32,796 bases of DNA from positions 1-32,796 of the forward strand of contig CADAIL010000028.1 in the NCBI GenBank assembly GCA_902788035.1, written 5' to 3'. The stretch's first letter is position 1, and the number at the start of each line of letters is the position of its first letter. Below the pieces are notes generated by a model. The model was given only the letters and a program-made list of their open reading frames with translations. It did not search any database and was not told the DNA's origin. This stretch comes from an uncultured Lachnospiraceae bacterium (GTDB taxonomy: Bacteria; Bacillota; Clostridia; Lachnospirales; Lachnospiraceae). Positions 1 through 8,040 of this stretch are shown one piece after another. A program made the translations under genes and the position numbers.

Positions 1-83
1 ATACACAGAGATGCTCATATCGAAGGCTCATTCAGAAAAAGTATTACGTTGAAAAGCCTATATTTAAAGGAAATATAACTTGA
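1..83. other. Unassigned tract at the window start
   Basis: All three forward frames close within this stretch. None encodes the first beta strand and acidic pair expected at the start of the receiver domain that is read just downstream. The stop in the downstream gene's frame is TGA at 81-83. I see no promoter with a convincing -10. It may be the scar of a deletion or insertion, or a sequence or assembly error. Confidence 0.4.
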
Positions 84-737
84 CAGTATAGGGAGGTAAA
101 CCTGGTCCGGACATACGAGGAGGCGAAACGGACGTGGGCAGCAGGCAAATATGATATCGGAATCCTTGATATTAACCTGCCTGACGGGAACGGATATGAT
201 GTCTGCCGGTTCATAAAGGCAAATGAAGATATGCCGGTCATTTTCCTCACCGCTGCCGATGCCGAAGTGAACGTTGTGATGGGGCTTGAGATCGGCGCGG
301 ATGATTATATATGCAAACCCTTCAGAATCAATGAGCTGATGGCAAGGATTAAGACAGTCCTCAGGCGGAGCAGGCGAGGGAACGACGCGGCCGGGACATC
401 AATTGACGGTGTGATTGAGGTGCAGAATATCCGAATTTACACGAAGGAAGCCAAAGTTGCGAGGCTGCATGCGGACACGGGAGAGGAAGAGACGATTGAA
501 CTCACGGCGCTCGAGTACAGGCTGCTTCTCACTTTCTGCATGAACCGAGGAATCGTCCTGTCGAGAGGGAACCTGCTGCAGGACATGTGGGATGTGAGCG
601 GCGATTTTGTAAATGATAATACGCTCACAGTCTATATCAAGAGACTGCGCGATAAGATTGAAGAAGATCCGTCTGAACCTAAGCTGATAAAGACCGTTAG
701 GGGTCTCGGTTACATCATGGAAAAACAGAGCCGCTGA
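84..737 (+). CDS. OmpR/PhoB-family response regulator, 5'-truncated or frameshifted
   Basis: This is a response regulator that would be phosphorylated by the kinase encoded immediately downstream and bind DNA. The open frame runs from 84, after an in-frame TGA at 81-83. It shows the receiver core: the phospho-acceptor Asp in LDINLPDGNGYD, the Thr of IFLTA, the Lys of CKPF. It then has a complete winged helix with LTALEYRLL and VRGLGYI. About the first 35 residues are missing, including the acidic pair that binds Mg2+. No ATG, GTG or TTG lies in frame before ATG 231, which would leave out the phospho-acceptor. An AGGGAGG at 90-96 sits 5 nt before a CTG at 102, which could be a rare start. The stop is 13 nt from the kinase start. 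It is either a decayed gene, a non-canonical start, or a sequencing error. The family call is firm; the start is unresolved. Confidence 0.75.
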   Translation, partial: QYREVNLVRTYEEAKRTWAAGKYDIGILDINLPDGNGYDVCRFIKANEDMPVIFLTAADAEVNVVMGLEIGADDYICKPFRINELMARIKTVLRRSRRGNDAAGTSIDGVIEVQNIRIYTKEAKVARLHADTGEEETIELTALEYRLLLTFCMNRGIVLSRGNLLQDMWDVSGDFVNDNTLTVYIKRLRDKIEEDPSEPKLIKTVRGLGYIMEKQSR

Positions 738-750
738 GAGGTTTTCGGAT

Positions 751-1749
751 ATGCTGAAAAACAAAGATTTTCGAAGAGTGTTAGTGCTCGGGTCAGTCGT
801 CACTGTGATTTTTGCTGCGTGCGGATTTATATTTGCCAAAGCGGCAGCGGGAGCGCTGATCTTAGTGACAGGGGCGATTCTTATCGCTCTTTTTTCTCAT
901 TACACAAAAGAGAGGTACGCGGCGATTGAAGCGCTGAATGATTATCTGACGGGTGTCCTTGCAGGCCGAGAGAGTCCGCACCCGGACGATCAGGAAGAGG
1001 GAGAACTGTCCATTCTGAGGTCAAATATCTATAAGGCTGCAGGCACCCTCACCCACCAGAAAGACCTTCTTGCAGGGGATAAAAAGAGGCTTGCTGCGGC
1101 GATCGCAGATATCAGCCACCAGTTAAAGACACCGCTGACATCCATGATGGTGATGAACGATCTTCTTGTCGGCGAGGAGGATCCGGACAGGCGGAAAGAT
1201 TTTTTGAAGACTCAGTCAGACCAACTTGACAGAATGAATTGGCTGATCCAGACGCTGCTCAAGCTGTCAAAGATCGATGCGGGCGTTGTGACAATGAAGC
1301 AGGAAGAAATATCTGCCGGGAAGTTGATTGCGGCGGCTGTAAAGCCGTTTGAAATTCAGATGGAGCTCATGGAGATGAAGACCGTCACTGTCGGCGACGA
1401 TCTGCCCCTTAGGTGCGACATTCATTGGACGATCGAAGCCCTGCAGAATATCATTAAGAACTGCTATGAGCATATGGACGCAGGCGGCGCTTTGAAGATC
1501 GAGACCGAAGATACAAATCTCTTCTCACGGATCAAAATTACAGATAGCGGATGCGGGATTCCGGAAGGCGATCTGCCGCATATATTTGAGCGGTTCTACA
1601 AAGGGAAAAATGCAGGCAAGGACAGCGTGGGAATCGGGCTTGCCCTGTCTAAGGCTGTTATGGAGAGTCAGCGAGGCGATATTCTGGTAAAAAGTCAGGA
1701 AGGTGTCGGTACGGAGTTTGATGTCCGCTTCTACAAGACCATTATTTAG
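751..1749 (+). CDS. Sensor histidine kinase
   Basis: A 332-aa membrane histidine kinase that autophosphorylates and passes the phosphate to the regulator upstream. Two transmembrane helices lie at about residues 10-30 and 33-50 with almost no external loop. That is the short intramembrane-sensing layout seen in BceS-like kinases. The DHp box is DISHQLKTPLT with His123. The catalytic domain shows an N box (NIIKNCYEH), G1 (DSGCGIP), an F box (FERFYKG) and G2 (VGIGLAL). Start ATG 751 follows GAGAGG by about 9 nt. The absence of an external sensor loop and the adjacent ABC transporter suggest it senses through the transporter, as Bce-type modules do; this is inference. The ligand is unknown. Confidence 0.9.
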   Translation: MLKNKDFRRVLVLGSVVTVIFAACGFIFAKAAAGALILVTGAILIALFSHYTKERYAAIEALNDYLTGVLAGRESPHPDDQEEGELSILRSNIYKAAGTLTHQKDLLAGDKKRLAAAIADISHQLKTPLTSMMVMNDLLVGEEDPDRRKDFLKTQSDQLDRMNWLIQTLLKLSKIDAGVVTMKQEEISAGKLIAAAVKPFEIQMELMEMKTVTVGDDLPLRCDIHWTIEALQNIIKNCYEHMDAGGALKIETEDTNLFSRIKITDSGCGIPEGDLPHIFERFYKGKNAGKDSVGIGLALSKAVMESQRGDILVKSQEGVGTEFDVRFYKTII

Positions 1750-1791
1750 AAAGGAAATCAAGTCTCGATAGACGAAAGCGCGGGACTAAAG

Positions 1792-1807
1792 GTCAGCTAT
1801 AGCTGAC
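1792..1807. repeat. Perfect 16-bp palindrome
   Basis: GTCAGCTATAGCTGAC reads the same on both strands. It lies 43 bp after the kinase stop and 130 bp before the ATPase start. It could be a protein-binding site or a small hairpin at the end of the two-component transcript. No T tract follows, so a terminator is unlikely. Confidence 0.5.
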
Positions 1808-1844
1808 ATAATTCCGAGCCGAAATACTGCGATATACGCAATTA

Positions 1845-1858
1845 TGACAAAACTGTCA
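1845..1858 (+). promoter_or_regulatory. BceR-like operator box
   Basis: The sequence is TGACA, four bases, TGTCA. BceR-type regulators of peptide-antibiotic transporters recognise an inverted repeat of the form TNACA-N4-TGTNA, which this fits. It lies upstream of the ATPase and downstream of the two-component genes, where such a box controls bceAB-type operons. The assignment rests on a recalled consensus and on position. Confidence 0.4.
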
Positions 1859-1937
1859 CTTAATAGTCACTTGATTGTAAGGAGGCAACTGTATTCTTTA
1901 CTCATAAAGATACTTATGAGAAAGGAACCTTACTTAA

Positions 1938-2630
1938 ATGAAAATACTTGAGATAAAAAACTTGTGCAAAGTGTACGGCGAGGGAGAGACCCGGGTCGAC
2001 GCCTTAAAGAATATTTCGTTTGATGTGGACCAGGGAGAGTTTGTAGCTGTCGTAGGACCATCCGGATCCGGCAAATCTACACTTCTCCACATCCTCGGCG
2101 GCGTGGACATCCCCACTTCAGGGGTCGTCAGGATCGCCGGAACAGATATAGGAAAACTGGATGAGAACAAACTGGCCATCTTCAGAAGAAGGCAGATCGG
2201 CCTCATCTATCAGTTCTATAATCTGATCCCGATCCTTAATGTGGAGGAGAACCTCACGCTTCCGATCCTTCTGGACGGGAAAAAGCCGGACCAGAAACTC
2301 CTTGAGGATCTGGTCGAAAAGCTGGGGCTCAGCGAGAGACGCAGTCATTTGCCAAACCAGCTGTCGGGAGGCCAGCAGCAGAGAGTTTCAATCGGACGGG
2401 CGCTCATGAACCATCCCGCACTGCTCCTGGCGGATGAGCCCACCGGTAACCTTGACACGGAAAACAGTAAGGAGATTATAGCACTCCTCAGGAAATTTAA
2501 CCGGGAGAATAATCAGACGGTCATTATCATCACGCACGATGAGCGTATCGCCCTCGCAGCAGACAGAGTGATCACAATCGAGGACGGCAGGATCACCCGC
2601 GATACAAAAAGAGCGGAGGTGAATGCGTGA
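1938..2630 (+). CDS. ABC transporter ATP-binding protein (LolD/MacB/BceA type)
   Basis: A 230-aa cytoplasmic ATPase that powers the permease encoded next. It has Walker [10 protein letters not shown] (residues 40-48), a Q loop at Gln92, the signature LSGGQ (142-146), Walker B LLLADEP with Asp166-Glu167, and an H loop ITHD. The length is typical of the MacB/LolD/BceA group, which works with FtsX-fold permeases in mechanotransmission or antimicrobial-peptide defence. ATG 1938 follows AAAGGAA. Its TGA at 2628-2630 overlaps the permease start, so translation is probably coupled. The operator-like box upstream suggests control by the adjacent regulator. The substrate cannot be read from the sequence. 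Confidence 0.93.
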   Translation: MKILEIKNLCKVYGEGETRVDALKNISFDVDQGEFVAVVGPSGSGKSTLLHILGGVDIPTSGVVRIAGTDIGKLDENKLAIFRRRQIGLIYQFYNLIPILNVEENLTLPILLDGKKPDQKLLEDLVEKLGLSERRSHLPNQLSGGQQQRVSIGRALMNHPALLLADEPTGNLDTENSKEIIALLRKFNRENNQTVIIITHDERIALAADRVITIEDGRITRDTKRAEVNA

Positions 2631-5206
2631 TGAGTATTGTGACAAAGCTGACAATACGACACCTCATGGAAAACCGGAAGAGAACGATCGTCACGATCCT
2701 TGGTATTGCTGCTTCCACAGCCCTGATCAGCGCGATTCTTCTCGGTGTCTTTTCGTTTTTCAAATTCTTCGGCACCATATCGATCCAGACGGACGGCTAC
2801 GGCCATGCTTCGTTCAAAGAGATCACGGAAGACCAGTTTAATGCTCTGAAAGCCGACAGCCGGATCGAGATAGCGGGGGTTACAGACAAGGACCCGGAGA
2901 TCAGCGGAGTGAGGCTTGACAGCGGGATGGAAGACAGGCTGCGAATAGGCAATATTGTGCACGGCAATCGGGATTATCTTACCCAGATGGTCGTGTCGAA
3001 ATATGATGGGACTCTTCCTGCAGATGCCTCTGAGATCGCAGTGGAAGAGAAGTTCCTCAGAGACAATGGGCTGACTCTTCAGATCGGTGATGAGCTGAGT
3101 TTTGAGCAGGGCAGCCGGTATTCATTTGATGAGGACGGAGAGATAACTTACTGGGCGGGGAACTACCGCTCCGAGGAGAAATTTGCCGTTCAAAGTATAG
3201 AAACTTGTACGATCACAGCCATCCTGCACGATAATCGACCGACAACGGGATATGACATTCTCCGCGGCATCGACGAAGGATATTTTCCTGCCGGGAAGGA
3301 CACGGAAGTCAGGATCTGTCTGAAAAAATGTGACCACACGGCTATAAAGCAGATCAAGGAGATCGCTGCGGAATACGGAATTTTCAAAGGAGAACTCAAT
3401 ACCGAGTATCTGCTCAGTGTTTTCGCCTTCGAGGGCAGCGGCGGCTCATATCGCGCGCTGTTCGTGCTGATGGCAATCGCGCTCGCAGTCGTCATTGCGA
3501 CCTCTGTCATTTTGATCGTGAATGCGCTCGGCATGTCTCTCACAGAGAAAATGCGTTATCTCGGCATGCTGGCAAGTGTTGGAGCGACCGGCAGACAAAA
3601 GCGTCTTTCCATCTATTCTGAAGGTCTTATCCTTGGCAGCATCGGCATTCCTCTGGGTCTTCTCATGGGGCTGATTGGCACCAAAATAACACTGTCCATT
3701 CTCGGCAGCCGGATTCTTGAGGCGGATATTATCCAGGGAGCGGAGGGAATGCGGGGAAGCATACCCATCGTCTGCTCGCCGTGGGTCATTCTCGCTATTG
3801 TAGTTTTTTCCGTTGCAACAATTCTGATCTCGACATGGGTCCCGGCGAGGAAGGCGGCAAGGATCATGCCGATTGATGCGCTGCGCCAGACCTATGCCGT
3901 AAAATATAAGGCCAGGAAGCTTCGAATCAATCCGCTTGTGCGCCGAATTTTCGGCTACGAGGGAGAACTTGCCTACAAGAATATCAAAAGGAACGGGGCT
4001 AAGGGCGCTGTAATTACAGGAACGATCGCCGTGAGCGTCATCATGTTCCTCACCGTCAGTTATTTCTGTGATGCCATAAAGAGGGTGAACCAGTTCGACT
4101 TCGATCTTCCTTTCCAGGTCGAGGCCTCCTGCTCGCTTAAAGAAAGTGAGAAGCTGAGAAAGACCCTGACCCGGATGGACGGAGTGGAGCGGGTCTTTTC
4201 GGGAGCCATGATCGAGTTCCGCTTCGAGAAGAAGGCGGATCAGAAGTATACGACTGCAAATGCTGACATCGCAGACCCTGCCTTCCTCACCCCGGAATAT
4301 GAAAAGCTGCATGTGGCTGAAATGGTCCTGGTCCTGATCGACGACGCGGACTTCAAGGAGCTGCTTGCTGCAAATGACCTGCCCGAAGAGAGGTATTTCG
4401 GCGGAACACTGCGCGGCGTCCTTCTGAACAGTTTTTTCCACGATAAGAATTCCGACGCGGTCTTCAATGAGGAAATTCTTGGTCAGAGTCTGCATTACGA
4501 TGAGACGGAGGGTTTTCCTCCCGCTGTGGAGATTAGGGATTTTGTAAAGTATGATGAGAATAGTTACATTTTCCGGATGACGCCCAAAGGCACGCTCACT
4601 GTGTATGCGCCGGCTTCCGTCTATTATGAGAAAGCTGTCATGACGATACCGGAAGATACGCTCTGCGCGGATCTTGCCATAGTGACAGAGCAGCCGAAGG
4701 AGCTCTGTGATGCTTTATATAAAGTGTTCGAGGAGGAGGGGTATCATAATTACAGCTGCGCGGACATGACGGGGACGATCCGGATCATGAATACGATCAC
4801 TATGATGATGAATACGGCTATGTACGGATTTGCAACTCTGCTCACGCTTATTGCGGTGGCAAATATAGTCAATACGATCTCAACGGGCATTCTTCTGCGC
4901 CGGAAAGAATTTGCAATGTACAGGTCTGTCGGAATGACGAGCGGCGGGTTCAAAAAGATGCTTAGGCTCGAATCCTTCCTCTACGTATTCCGGGCTCTTG
5001 TCATCGGCATACCTGTGTCGCTGCTGATCACTTACCTCATGTACAGCGCGTTTGACGGGAATCTCTATTCCTTCCGGATCAACTGGCTGATATACGCCGC
5101 GGTAATCGCTGCGGTCTTCGCGGTGGTCGGGCTTACGATGCTGCTGAGTACCGGCAGGATTAAAAATGACAATATCATTGAGGCTCTGAAGGAGGACGCG
5201 GTTTAA
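2627..5206 (+). CDS. FtsX-family ABC transporter permease, 859 aa
   Basis: Large membrane permease partnered with the preceding ATPase. One helix at about residues 20-45 is followed by an external domain of about 220 residues. Three helices follow at about 275-405, where the conserved PARKAARIMPIDALR motif ends the first FtsX unit. A fifth helix at about 455-480 leads to a second external domain, and three more helices lie near the C-terminus with MLLSTGRIKNDNIIEAL. This duplicated FtsX layout with two external domains is common in Clostridia beside two-component systems. Classical BceB has a single external domain. The start is GTG 2627, overlapping the ATPase stop and 7 nt after GGAGG; ATG 2630 is an equal alternative. 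Antimicrobial-peptide resistance or envelope sensing is inferred. Confidence 0.88.
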   Translation: MMSIVTKLTIRHLMENRKRTIVTILGIAASTALISAILLGVFSFFKFFGTISIQTDGYGHASFKEITEDQFNALKADSRIEIAGVTDKDPEISGVRLDSGMEDRLRIGNIVHGNRDYLTQMVVSKYDGTLPADASEIAVEEKFLRDNGLTLQIGDELSFEQGSRYSFDEDGEITYWAGNYRSEEKFAVQSIETCTITAILHDNRPTTGYDILRGIDEGYFPAGKDTEVRICLKKCDHTAIKQIKEIAAEYGIFKGELNTEYLLSVFAFEGSGGSYRALFVLMAIALAVVIATSVILIVNALGMSLTEKMRYLGMLASVGATGRQKRLSIYSEGLILGSIGIPLGLLMGLIGTKITLSILGSRILEADIIQGAEGMRGSIPIVCSPWVILAIVVFSVATILISTWVPARKAARIMPIDALRQTYAVKYKARKLRINPLVRRIFGYEGELAYKNIKRNGAKGAVITGTIAVSVIMFLTVSYFCDAIKRVNQFDFDLPFQVEASCSLKESEKLRKTLTRMDGVERVFSGAMIEFRFEKKADQKYTTANADIADPAFLTPEYEKLHVAEMVLVLIDDADFKELLAANDLPEERYFGGTLRGVLLNSFFHDKNSDAVFNEEILGQSLHYDETEGFPPAVEIRDFVKYDENSYIFRMTPKGTLTVYAPASVYYEKAVMTIPEDTLCADLAIVTEQPKELCDALYKVFEEEGYHNYSCADMTGTIRIMNTITMMMNTAMYGFATLLTLIAVANIVNTISTGILLRRKEFAMYRSVGMTSGGFKKMLRLESFLYVFRALVIGIPVSLLITYLMYSAFDGNLYSFRINWLIYAAVIAAVFAVVGLTMLLSTGRIKNDNIIEALKEDAV

Positions 5207-5214
5207 AATAACTA

Positions 5215-5243
5215 TTGCAATACTTCAAAAATACATTTATGAT
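5215..5243 (+). promoter_or_regulatory. Promoter for purC
   Basis: A -35 TTGCAA (5215-5220), a 17-bp spacer and a -10 TATGAT (5238-5243) predict a start near 5250 and a leader of about 38 nt. It lies just after the permease stop, so purC is probably a separate transcription unit. No riboswitch-sized leader is present. Confidence 0.6.
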
Positions 5244-5287
5244 AAGAGCCTAAAAGTTTTTGATGCTTTTTATGAAAGGAAGGCACG

Positions 5288-6157
5288 ATGAAAGAATACA
5301 CTCCGGTTAAAGAAGGCAAGGTTCGTGAGATTTATGATATCGGCGATGAACTGATCATGGTAGCGACAGACCGAATTTCAGCGTTCGATGTTATCCTGAA
5401 GAATAAGGTCACTAAGAAGGGCACAGTCCTGACCCAGATGTCTAAATTCTGGTTCGATTACACGAAGGACATTCTGCCGAACCACATGATCAGCGTGGAC
5501 ACGGCGGATATGCCGGAATTCTTCCGCAAGGAGGAGTTCACGGGCAACAGCATGCTGTGCAGGAAGCTCACAATGCTCCCGGTCGAGTGCATCGTCCGCG
5601 GTTATATCACGGGCAGCGGCTGGGCAAGCTACAAGAAGGACGGCACAGTCTGCGGCATCAAGCTGCCGGAAGGCCTTGTCGAGTGCGACAAGCTGCCGGA
5701 GCCGATCTACACACCGTCCACCAAGGCAGAGATCGGGGACCACGATGAGAATATTTCCTACGAGAGAAGTATTGAGGTCCTTGAGAAGCAGTTCCCGGGC
5801 AGGGGTGAGGAGTACGCTGCAAAGCTTCGCGACTGCACAATCGCTCTGTATAAGAAGTGCGCGGACTATGCGCTCTCCCGCGGCATCATCATTGCGGACA
5901 CCAAGTTCGAGTTCGGTCTCGATGAGGAAGGCAATGTGATCCTCGGCGATGAGATGCTGACACCGGATTCAAGCCGATTCTGGCCGCTCGAGGGCTATGA
6001 GCCGGGCAAGGGCCAGCCTTCATTTGACAAGCAGTTCGTTCGCGACTGGCTGAAGGCCAACCCGGATAGTGACTACAACCTGCCGCAGGATGTCATCGAC
6101 AAGACAATTGAGAAATATCTGGAAGCTTACAAGCTTCTCACAGGTGAAGAGCTTTAA
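5288..6157 (+). CDS. purC: Phosphoribosylaminoimidazole-succinocarboxamide synthase
   Basis: SAICAR synthetase of purine biosynthesis joins aspartate to CAIR using ATP in the cytoplasm. The 289-aa protein carries the family motifs GKVREIYD near the N-terminus, ATDRISAFDVI, VRGYITGSGW, IIADTKFEFG and DEMLTPDSSRFW. ATG 5288 is preceded by GAAAGGAAGG at good spacing. The length is typical of the longer purC type. No other purine gene lies next to it, so it stands alone here with its own promoter and a shared downstream terminator. The identification is secure. Confidence 0.97.
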   Translation: MKEYTPVKEGKVREIYDIGDELIMVATDRISAFDVILKNKVTKKGTVLTQMSKFWFDYTKDILPNHMISVDTADMPEFFRKEEFTGNSMLCRKLTMLPVECIVRGYITGSGWASYKKDGTVCGIKLPEGLVECDKLPEPIYTPSTKAEIGDHDENISYERSIEVLEKQFPGRGEEYAAKLRDCTIALYKKCADYALSRGIIIADTKFEFGLDEEGNVILGDEMLTPDSSRFWPLEGYEPGKGQPSFDKQFVRDWLKANPDSDYNLPQDVIDKTIEKYLEAYKLLTGEEL

Positions 6158-6167
6158 GAAAATAGGA

Positions 6168-6214
6168 GACGGTTCGTTTCACATGGGATTTTCCACGTGA
6201 AACGAACCGTCCCT
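6168..6214. terminator. Bidirectional terminator between purC and the decarboxylase
   Basis: A perfect 15-bp stem pairs GACGGTTCGTTTCAC (6168-6182) with 6197-6211, followed by CCCTTTT on the plus strand. The two genes converge here and the decarboxylase stop is at 6216-6218, so the hairpin probably serves both. Confidence 0.85.
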
Positions 6215-6215
6215 T

Positions 6216-7841
6216 TTATGTGATGACGCAGAGGACTCTGTTGTCATCGACGCCAATAATCTGAAAGCCTCTTTCTCTGTAAGATAGAATTGCCTGAATG
6301 AGATCCATATTGAACTCTTCGCCCGGAACGATCAGCGGGGCATCCGGCGGGTAGAGAATGACGAAATCCGCGGCAATTCGGCCGGCAGCCTGCCTTAGTG
6401 GGACGAGCTCGCTCTTCACCTCGCACGCTTTGAACATCGGCAGACTGCATCTGGGCAATGCAAGTTCCTTTTTTATACCCTCATTCGTCTCCGGAGCTTT
6501 TCTGCACTGCATTTTTTTCGCAGACCCTGCGGAAGACCCTGCCCCGACAGCCCCCTCAGCCCGTGTACCCTCGTCACCGGTCAATGTCAGCGCCCGGTCA
6601 ATCTTCTCCATAGCACAGGCAAGCCGGTCGAACCCTTCATCCGTGTCCGCAATAGATGTCATGGCGAGAACGTAGTCCGGCGCGCGCATCTCCATCTGCA
6701 AATGATACTCGAGCCTCAGCAGCTCATACAGCCAGGAACCGTCCGGATAGACTTCACGTCCCTTATAGAGATGACACTTGCCCGGATATTTTACTCGTAT
6801 CACAAGTTTGCCGGGATCAAAGCGCTTTTGGTCTTCCCCGAAAGCTTCCGGCATGCTTCCGCCGTCCAGACTGAAGTGTGTCAGAGAAGAGAGTCTGGAT
6901 CTCACTTTGACAAGCCGTTTTACGTAATCGTCGAAGAGCTTCTGCCGCTGATTTTCCAGCAAATGCACAGCTGCCGTAATGGAAGCCATAAGGACATAGG
7001 AGGGGCTTGAGGTTTCGTATATATCGAAAAAGAAGTCAACTTTTCTCGTATCGATCCGGTCGGAAGCCGCGTGCAGCAGGGCTGTCTGCGTCATGGCGGG
7101 CAGCGTCTTGTGGGTGCTCTGTGCGACGAGGTCTGCGCCGAGACGCACGGCTGATTCCGGAAAATACGGGTGGAAGCCAAGGTGAGCGCCGTGGGCTTCG
7201 TCGACGATGAGAAGGGCTCCCTTTTCGTGGGCGGCATTTGCCCAGAGCTGAATGTCCCGGACAGCTCCCTCGTAGCTCGGACTTGTGATGACGACCGCAT
7301 CCGTTCCATCGGGAATCTCCGAGACCGCCTGTGCTTCCTCCGAATTGGGGTCAATGTAGGACAAGGAAAGCTCCCGGAGGTAAGCGGCGTGGTAGACGGA
7401 CATGTGGCAGCCCCGCTCAATGTGAATGCGGCCGCCTTTGGGCACTGCGGCAGAAATTGCGACCAGAATCGCGCAGGTGGAGCCGTTCACGGAGAACCAG
7501 GTCTTCCGAGCGCCCCAGAGATTTGCCGCGCGATCCATCTCTGTCTTCAGGATTTCCTGCGGGTCGTGGAGGTTGTCGAAGCCGTCGATTTCCGTGATGT
7601 CAAGGGCATAGATGCCCGAGGCAGGGTCCTTTGCAGAAGATGATTCATCGTTTTCCGGAAAATGATTTTCTAAGGGGTCTGTTGCAGAGCTGTCCGCGGA
7701 ATCTTCCGCTGCGCCGGCAAGAACAGTGGTAACGGAAGAAGGCTCCATCGGATTCATGATTCGTTTGTGGCCGGGCATATGAAAAGGGTATGCCGGGCTT
7801 TTCGCGTATTCTGATAGTTGGGTTTCAAGATTGTTGGACAT
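6216..7841 (-). CDS. Orn/Lys/Arg decarboxylase family protein (PLP-dependent)
   Basis: A fold-type I PLP decarboxylase of the short Firmicute SpeA/YaaO-like group, acting on arginine, lysine or ornithine to make polyamine precursors. Seen: the N-terminal YPFHMPGHK motif, VNGSTCAILVAIS, the cofactor Asp in VDEAHGAH, and the Schiff-base Lys in STHKTL. ATG 7841 is chosen because GGCAGGAA lies just before it and the PFHMPGHK motif then falls near residue 20, as in relatives. This gives 541 aa. The open frame extends upstream to 8033, but that part looks like leader. Two low-complexity insertions are unusual: about residues 32-76 (Ala/Ser/Asp/Glu-rich) between MPGHK and the LDITE motif, and about 422-455 (Gly/Ala/Ser-rich) before the C-terminal domain. 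Substrate specificity is not decidable. Confidence 0.9.
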   Translation of the reverse strand: MSNNLETQLSEYAKSPAYPFHMPGHKRIMNPMEPSSVTTVLAGAAEDSADSSATDPLENHFPENDESSSAKDPASGIYALDITEIDGFDNLHDPQEILKTEMDRAANLWGARKTWFSVNGSTCAILVAISAAVPKGGRIHIERGCHMSVYHAAYLRELSLSYIDPNSEEAQAVSEIPDGTDAVVITSPSYEGAVRDIQLWANAAHEKGALLIVDEAHGAHLGFHPYFPESAVRLGADLVAQSTHKTLPAMTQTALLHAASDRIDTRKVDFFFDIYETSSPSYVLMASITAAVHLLENQRQKLFDDYVKRLVKVRSRLSSLTHFSLDGGSMPEAFGEDQKRFDPGKLVIRVKYPGKCHLYKGREVYPDGSWLYELLRLEYHLQMEMRAPDYVLAMTSIADTDEGFDRLACAMEKIDRALTLTGDEGTRAEGAVGAGSSAGSAKKMQCRKAPETNEGIKKELALPRCSLPMFKACEVKSELVPLRQAAGRIAADFVILYPPDAPLIVPGEEFNMDLIQAILSYRERGFQIIGVDDNRVLCVIT

Positions 7842-8040
7842 AGCGATTCCTGCCATATGGTTGTATGATTCTCCGTCTTCCTCTATGCAGCCCGGCAGCA
7901 CAGTGCTGCGTCCACAGGAGCTGCCGGACCGCCTGGGGTGGAGATCCATAGGATTATCAGAAGCGGGACAGCGCGCCGGGGCATGATAAAGAAGAGCCGT
8001 CGGTATTCCGGCGGCTCCACTAAAGGGGAACAATTGTGAT
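7842..8040 (-). promoter_or_regulatory. Structured 5' leader of the decarboxylase gene
   Basis: In transcript order the leader first forms a GC-rich hairpin (8017 down to 7994, GAGCCG-N-CGG against CCG-N-CGGCTC) followed by TTCTTTAT, which resembles a weak terminator. Next come competing stems. CCGGCAGC and GCTGCCGG (7927-7920 with 7899-7892) can pair, or 7909-7895 can fold on itself as GCAGCAC/GTGCTGC. The two share bases and exclude each other. The layout suggests attenuation or a ligand- or polyamine-responsive leader. No known riboswitch is recognised. Confidence 0.4.

Larger units (their letters stand above)
1750..1937 (+). promoter_or_regulatory. Regulatory intergenic region before the ABC transporter
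   Basis: This 188-bp gap separates the two-component genes from the transporter. It contains a perfect 16-bp palindrome at 1792-1807, a TGACA-N4-TGTCA box at 1845-1858, and a direct repeat GTCACTT spaced by four bases at 1855-1872. An inverted repeat CTCATAA/TTATGAG lies at 1901-1920. A strong AAGGAGG at 1879-1885 is not followed by a start codon at useful spacing. The functional ribosome site for the ATPase is probably the AAAGGAA about 10 nt before ATG 1938. No clear -35/-10 pair with 17-bp spacing was found. Confidence 0.5.

Noticed and set aside
3446..4495. 349-codon open frame on the minus strand
   Set aside because: It lies wholly antisense to the permease, whose motifs and helices are clear; no ribosome site or family match.
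5244..5287. Purine riboswitch before purC
   Set aside because: The predicted leader is only about 38 nt, too short for the aptamer, and the conserved loops are absent.
7842..8033. N-terminal extension of the decarboxylase to 8033
   Set aside because: The 64 extra residues have no family counterpart, the DNA forms hairpins, and a ribosome site lies directly before ATG 7841.
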